DNA from: Arcuatula senhousia
Taxonomy: Eukaryota; Mollusca; Bivalvia; Mytilida; Mytilidae
Assembly (NCBI GenBank): GCA_963971305.1
Contig: OZ020317.1
Span: 11,984,001 to 12,048,000 of the forward strand
Length of the DNA: 64,000 nucleotides
Direction of reading: 5' to 3'
In this document: in pieces, positions 59,022 to 64,000 of the stretch
How the letters are laid out: each line of letters opens with the position of its first letter
Numbering within the stretch: the first letter of the stretch is position 1
Made by a program: the position numbers and the translations under genes
The notes under the pieces: model-generated
Database searches by the model: none
What the model was told of the DNA's origin: nothing
What the model saw: the letters and a program-made list of their open reading frames with translations, nothing else

Positions 59022-59279
59022 TGGTTAGGATTAGGGTTAGGGCTAGGGTAAGGATTAGGGTTAGGGTTAGAGATAAGGGTAAGGGTTAAAGGTTAGGGTA
59101 AGGATTAGGGTTAGGGTTAGAGATAATGGTAAGGGTTAAAGGTTAGGGTAAGGATTAGGGTTAGGGTTAGAGATAAGGTAGGGTTAAAGGTTAGGGTAAG
59201 GATTAGGGTAAGGGTTAGGGTTAAAGGTTAGGGTAAGGGATTAGAGATTAGGTTTAGGATAAGGGTAAGATTTAGGGGA
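59022..59279 (-). repeat. telomere-like degenerate repeat, right TIR
   Basis: TTAGGG variants (GGTTAGGG, GGTAAGG, GGTTAAAGG) with the same higher-order unit as the left tract. The G-rich strand runs toward the right tip. A distinct sequence of about 195 bp separates it from the tip. Confidence 0.9.
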
Positions 59280-59474
59280 CGAATAAAAATCAGGGGCGAA
59301 AAAAAGGGACGAATTTAAAAAGGGGCGAAGGAAAAAGATTAATCGCTGTTCCGCATGACTACACACGACTTTACTGATAGAGATCTGAGGTGACAGTTGG
59401 CGCCATGTGGTTTGACCTTTCGTCTATGGAAAATTAAAAGTACAAAGTGTTCCATAGAGACCCGGTATACTACT

Positions 59475-59480
59475 GTTAAT
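59475..59480. other. right 6-bp target-site duplication GTTAAT
   Basis: Directly follows the terminal GGTATACTACT; identical to 50068-50073. Confidence 0.9.
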
Positions 59481-60149
59481 TTTTTTTCTTTTATTATGTT
59501 TGCCCATATTTACTTTTCAAAGCTATTTTCCAATCCTAGGCTAATCTTTTTTTCAGTTCAACCTCACTTGAAATCATGGAAAAACGTCTATTCTAAAAAT
59601 GAATAAGAAAAAAGCTACACACACACATACAGCCAAACCGAATTTTCTCGGCTCTACCATATATTAAAGTACCCCTTAGGAATAACGTTTTATTGATATA
59701 CTATATACTATAAATTTGAAAGGGGCACATCGGGAACTGAATGGCTGAAAACTTTCGTTTTGCTCCAACTTGGGGTCACATATTTATATATCTATATGTA
59801 ACCCTTACCTTAAAAACCTTGTTCTTAGACTTTCATATATGTTTTGTTTAAGTCTATTAAAGGAAACATTTAGAGTCTCTTGTAAACCTCATTCTGTTTA
59901 TCAATTTAACCAACATTTTTACGGGATTTCACGACATAGGATCAAAACTGATTGGAAGTTTATGTAATTTGCTTTAGGTAAGTCACTTACTTCTGTTAAT
60001 CCCGGTTAAAGAAGTAACCGAGTTGGGAAAATGTTTGTAGTCGTTCATTCTATGTTGTGAATTTAATCATCGTTATAAGTATACAAAACTTTACCAAAGA
60101 TGTTCGATAATTCTTTGCCCGTTTGTATAACAAAATTGAACATATACCA

Positions 60150-60360
60150 AATGAAGGTAATAACAAAATTGCCGAACTAGGAGGATCAATCTCAATGTCC
60201 AAGAGAAAAGATAAAACATGGCAGACACACCGTATTAGTTATAGATCGTAATGATCCTGACTTGGTACAGGCATTTCAAATGAAATGGTGTGTTTAACCA
60301 CGTTTTATGGCGCGCGAAACCTCCCTCTTCCATTGTGATCTTATGGACCGGTAGTAACAC
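60150..60360 (-). repeat. dispersed CCTGTACCAAGTCAGG repeat, inverted copy
   Basis: CTGACTTGGTACAGGCATTT, CGCGAAACCTCCCTCTTCC and TGGACCGGTAGTAACACAC match 48830-49050 in inverse orientation. Confidence 0.8.
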
Positions 60361-60394
60361 ACAACGCAACACGAAATTGATACTAATATTTATA

Positions 60395-60700
60395 AATCAA
60401 TATGTCCAATCTCCATGTGTTCCTTGCTAATCTAAAGTTACAATTTTCCCATTTATCATAACTATAAGATGGATAGATTGGTAACTTGTTGACAACTCGT
60501 CTTTACCACGACCACACGACAATTTATTCTGCGTGTAGAGAGATTGATATCTTATTGCTTCAAAACGAAGTCTTAATCACTGAGAAAATAAAAGCAACAA
60601 CAACGAAGACTAGTAATAATAAGTGGTTAATCTTTAAAACAAAGTCTAGTTTTACGTAAGATAGGCTTTACTCTGAAATTGTTAAAGTGTCTGACAGGAC
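60395..60700 (+). repeat. copy of the SINE-tail dispersed repeat
   Basis: AAATCAATATGTCCAATCTC, TGTTCCTTGCTAATCTAAAG, CATTTATCATAACTATAAG and TTATTCTGCGTGTAGAGAG match copies near 37270 and 47190. Confidence 0.75.
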
Positions 60701-61974
60701 CAGACAAGATAAGTCAATTTATAGCGAATAAAATGTTCCATTCCCCAAAGCTGAACAGGAACTCATCAAGGTACTTTTGAGTACTGGTGCTAAATCTTTC
60801 TATAGAATGTTGTAATAAAAGAAGCTTATCTTTTAGATCAATTAAACTCACACCTTCATTGAACCTGAAAACTACTGATAAGTAGATGATTTTTTCCTAA
60901 AGGAAAAAAAAATCCTATCTCTGAGAAATATTGCTTATATCTATGATTTTTGAAACTAAATAATATTTTTTAATGAATTTAATGTTTTAAAAAACTCTAT
61001 GACATTTATTTGCACATTTTCTTTGGTATAAATACCATTTTTGAATGGTGAAATTTTCAACAGGTAAGTCTTTTATACTAGGAGATTTTTTCCTTCATAC
61101 AACAAGATAATCTCCTCTCTATATGTGTAAGTTTCAACTGATCAGAGAGATCACCTTCCATTGTAACACATTCAATAGGAGGATTAAGTACAGGCACTCC
61201 AAAGTACCTTGATGAGTCCCTGTTTAGCTTTGGGTAATTAAACATTTTATTAGCTATAACAGCTACAGCTACAACAAACTTGTGTTACCATCCATGATTT
61301 TCCCGCACACGTACATATTTATGGGAGTAGCGAGTTAAGGACGAAATGCCGTCTTTCCTACGGGTCAAGTTGTAGAAAATTCAAAAGGAATGATGATATG
61401 AAAATGGTTTTTAACAATTCATAATTCGATAATCAATAATTTTATTATTTTGATGATCGTTTTGTCACGTTTATCCAAATTATCTATATAATAAAAAGCA
61501 TCAAGACCCCCTTTAAGTTAAATGGTCCGTCTAATGCAACCGAAAATAAATGACACCTGCATAGTTATAATACTAAGTAAAATAAATAAAGCCATTGTTT
61601 CTCTGGCTATGATGGGAGAAAAAAATCTATTAGACAGAAAACAAATCTCTATGTTAAAGAAATTTGTTTATGTCATAAAGACTTAAACGGTAATTATTTC
61701 TAAAATGGCTCATTTTCAAATATATAGTATAAATGTGAGTTGACACTGGGCTCCTTAATGTTCGGATAAAAGCGGGAAACCATCCTGAGATTATATTCGT
61801 AGTAATCATGGTAATGGTCAAAATATTCAATGCAGAATATTTAATTTTCCAAGAAAAAGGGAATTGGTACCGCGGACCCCCCACCCCCGGATACACCACT
61901 GAAATTACAATTATATTTTTGTTCATTTCCCACATTCAAATGACAGTTCAATTAAATGAGGAACATGTAAATTA

Positions 61975-62200
61975 TTAGAATATGAAGGTAATAACAAAAC
62001 CACCGAACTTGAATGATCAATATCATAGTCCAGAGAAAATGACAAAAACGAGTCAGTCATACCGAAGAATTGGTGGATCGCAATGGTCCTGACTTGGTAC
62101 AGGCATTTCAAACGAAATGGTGGGTTAAACCAGGTTTTATGGCGCCAAACCTCCCTCTTCCATTGCGATCTTAGGATCAGGTAATGACCATAGAGCACAA
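61975..62200 (-). repeat. dispersed CCTGTACCAAGTCAGG repeat, second inverted copy
   Basis: CTGACTTGGTACAGGCATTT, AACGAAATGGTGGGTTAAAC and CCTCCCTCTTCCATTGCGAT match 48830-48930 in inverse orientation. Confidence 0.8.
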
Positions 62201-62264
62201 CATAGTTGTGAGACACAATAGGGATATTGAGGTGATCATCTCAGTACAGAAGACCAGTCAAACA

Positions 62265-62660
62265 CTAATTAAAACAATTAACTATCATATCTTTTAACTC
62301 AATTTTGAACTTTTCTACTAGTGGCTGATAACGAAGAAAGAATTTTTTTAGTGATCGTATGAGACGTATTTTCTTATAGCCCGGCTCCAAATGTCGGTCA
62401 CGAAGAAATCGATGTCTGATAAAAAAATCTGTGAAATGGGTGCAAGCTCTGGCATATCGAATTAGTAGTGAAATATAAACACCGTATGCAGGAGAAATAG
62501 GTATATTGCTCTGTAGATTAGGAAAGTTAATGATTTGAAAATTAAAATCGTCTCTTTTATCGTAAGTTTTTGTACTGAGATGACCACCTGGGTCAAATTC
62601 GAGGTGAAAATTCAAGAAAGACGTGAAGCAATTAGATTCGGTGGTCTCTTTAATCTCCAA
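62265..62660 (-). pseudogene. reverse-transcriptase-derived C-terminal fragment
   Basis: 131 residues on the minus strand with TKTYDKRDDFNFQIINFP, SPAYGVYISLLIRYARAC and RSLKKFFLRYQPLVEKF. This pattern (KRDDFNF ... YGVYISQLIRYARAC) is one I associate with the C-terminal half of an abundant aquatic-invertebrate retroelement RT frame, possibly Penelope-like; the exact class is uncertain. The catalytic RT motifs are absent. It represents a more upstream piece of the family whose 3' end is nested in the PolB element. Confidence 0.55.
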
Positions 62661-62971
62661 TTCCGGAGGATATATTGAAGGAATCCAACTACCAAATGAA
62701 GTGTTATTGACAGAAAGGACATCATCAATATATCTGAATGTAAGATTAAATGAGATAGGGGCTCCAATTATTAAATTATCAGTCGCTTTTTTGTTGAAAG
62801 AAAATTGAGGTTATATACATGTTTATAGACTTTGAAGCTGCAAGGGCTGCACATTTACTGAAGAAATTATGATTTCGTTTGACTAATTAACCGAATTTTG
62901 AATGTTTTGAATTTATTAGCAAAAACATTGATTTAAAAAAGAATGCGCTATTTTAAGTGTATAAAACAATA

Positions 62972-63735
62972 ATTTTATTGTCTGGAACTTTGTTGTCATT
63001 TGTATTTCGAACACACGTGAAGGTTAGCACTGCTGGTGGAGTTTTAATTCCCCGAGGTTAGCCAGCTCCGGCACCAACACTTTTGTGTTGGAGAATGTGT
63101 TGGAGAAAACATCAAAGCTTTAAATTATCCGTTTAAATTTCAAAATTGTCTAAACCCTAAGGTTCTTCCTACCCAGACATAGGTTGATTATCTTAGTAAT
63201 AATTTGGTTCCCCAGTTTGGTATATTAGGTTTTACTGTTCTATGCTCTTCATATTCATAAAGTGTTTGGCATTTTCAATATTTTTGGTAGAGCGCCTCTG
63301 ATGAGTCTTGTATAGACGAAACGCGCGTCAGGTGTAGCAAAATTTATTGTCTGGAACTTTGTTGTCATTTGTATTTCGAACAAGCGTGAAGGTTAGCACT
63401 GCTGGTGGAGTTTTAATTCCCCGAGGTTAGCCCGCTCCGGCACCAACAATTTTGTGTTGAAGAAAACATCAAAGCTTTAAATTATCCGTTTGAATTTCAA
63501 AATTGTCTAAACCCTAAGGTTCTTCCTACCCCAGACATAGGTTGATTATCTTAGTTATAATTTGGTTCCCCAGTTTGGTATATTTGGTTTTACTGTTCTA
63601 TGCTCTTCATATTCATAAAGTGTTTGGCATGTTCAATATTTTTGGTAGAGCGCCTCTGATGAGTCTTGTATAGACGAAACGCGCTTCAGGCGTAGCAAAA
63701 TTTATTGTCTGGAACTTTGTTGTCATTTGTATTTA
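62972..63735 (+). repeat. 360-bp tandem repeat, just over two copies
   Basis: ATTTATTGTCTGGAACTTTG recurs at about 62976, 63340 and 63700. Each unit holds GTGAAGGTTAGCACTGCTGG, a CCCCGAGGTTAGCC segment, GACATAGGTTGATTATCTTA and GTAGAGCGCCTCTGATGAG followed by AGACGAAACGCGC. A single unit part is at 28320-28545. In the first unit, CCAACACTTTTGTGTTGG forms a hairpin. Confidence 0.85.
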
Positions 63736-63739
63736 GAAA

Positions 63740-64000
63740 AAAAAATCGAATTGTAATATGTTTTTTTGTTTAGAGAAGCATAAACTAAATTTTTCATGGT
63801 GCATATTGAATAATCCGCTATGAAAAAAAATTAGTTAATGCATATGCTTCAATAAACAAAAAATATTAATTAATTTATTAATAGAGCCGGGGCATTTAAT
63901 AACTCGCAAAATGATTGATTCGCAAAAACATATACACATGCATACTGTTACTGTCAAAGTGTTAATTGCTTGACTTTTTATAATTAAATAACCACAAAAC
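63740..64000. other. AT-rich right edge
   Basis: No gene or recognised repeat seen. Confidence 0.5.

Larger units (their letters stand above)
50074..59474 (+). mobile_element. 9.4-kb Polinton/Maverick-like element encoding a protein-primed type PolB
   Basis: The element starts AGTAGTATACCGGGTCTC and ends with its exact inverse, flanked by the 6-bp duplication GTTAAT. Long TIRs, a 6-bp duplication, AG...CT termini and a family-B polymerase with protein-primed features are the hallmarks of Polintons. This copy is smaller than the usual 15-20 kb and has only two intact genes, a C2H2/basic protein and PolB; no integrase, packaging ATPase, maturation protease or capsid gene is visible. Mobility would therefore need an integrase in trans. 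The coding region is clearly richer in GC than the flanks. A retroelement fragment is nested at 54116-54640. It could equally be viewed as a remnant or satellite of an integrated adintovirus-like DNA virus. Confidence 0.85.
57154..59474 (-). repeat. right terminal inverted repeat, 2.3 kb
   Basis: Inverse of the left TIR. It begins inside the polymerase gene at GATTGGTCCC and ends at the element tip GGTATACTACT. Since the intact gene crosses this boundary, the right arm is the parental arrangement and the left arm the derived one. Confidence 0.95.

Overview
The window looks like nuclear DNA from a marine bivalve, most likely a mytilid mussel. The evidence is an AT-rich background, one intron-rich eukaryotic gene with small exons, and a dense mix of non-autonomous transposons, SINE-like units and 145-185 bp tandem arrays of a kind I associate with mussel genomes. 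The species call is inference; no database was searched.

Region 1-22.4 kb holds a plus-strand gene encoding an uncharacterised IQ-motif (calmodulin-binding type) protein. Six exons can be joined with matching phases: 3789-3935, 10645-10782, 14702-14892, 15491-15628, an optional Ser/Arg-rich exon 17098-17248, and the terminal exon 21497-21606, followed by a 3' UTR with polyadenylation signals. The 5' exons were not found and may lie upstream of the window. The introns are full of repeats: a 174-bp tandem array at the left edge, a 150-bp array, a 1.57-kb tandem duplication in which only one copy carries a MITE, tRNA-derived SINEs and short inverted-repeat elements.

Region 22.4-50 kb has no recognisable host gene. 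It is a mosaic of 3'-end fragments of one retroelement family, tandem arrays at 24.5-25.2, 26.4-27.5 and 43.2-44.3 kb, and several terminal-inverted-repeat elements. Some of these have target duplications that can be read directly: a 1.35-kb element whose ends are packed with TTCGAA-type repeats (6-bp duplication), a 2.0-kb foldback element (6-bp duplication), a 2.0-kb element in a TA site, a TTAA-flanked MITE and a TAAAT-flanked MITE.

Region 50,074-59,474 is the most interesting part: a 9.4-kb Polinton/Maverick-like mobile element flanked by a perfect 6-bp GTTAAT duplication. It encodes a complete 1351-residue family-B DNA polymerase of the protein-primed type, with three C2H2 fingers, a possible OTU-like cysteine-protease region, a Cys-rich region, a 3'-5' exonuclease and the polymerase motifs. 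It also encodes a 182-residue C2H2 plus Lys-rich protein. I see no integrase, capsid, ATPase or protease gene. Its terminal inverted repeats are about 2.3 kb and include the 3' 60% of the polymerase reading frame, so the left arm carries an inverted polymerase fragment. Each TIR also carries about 260 bp of degenerate telomere-like repeat with the G-rich strand running toward the element end. The 6-bp duplication suggests that this end-duplicated form itself integrated.

Region 59.5-64 kb is again dispersed repeats, a reverse-transcriptase-derived fragment on the minus strand, and a 360-bp tandem repeat at the right edge.
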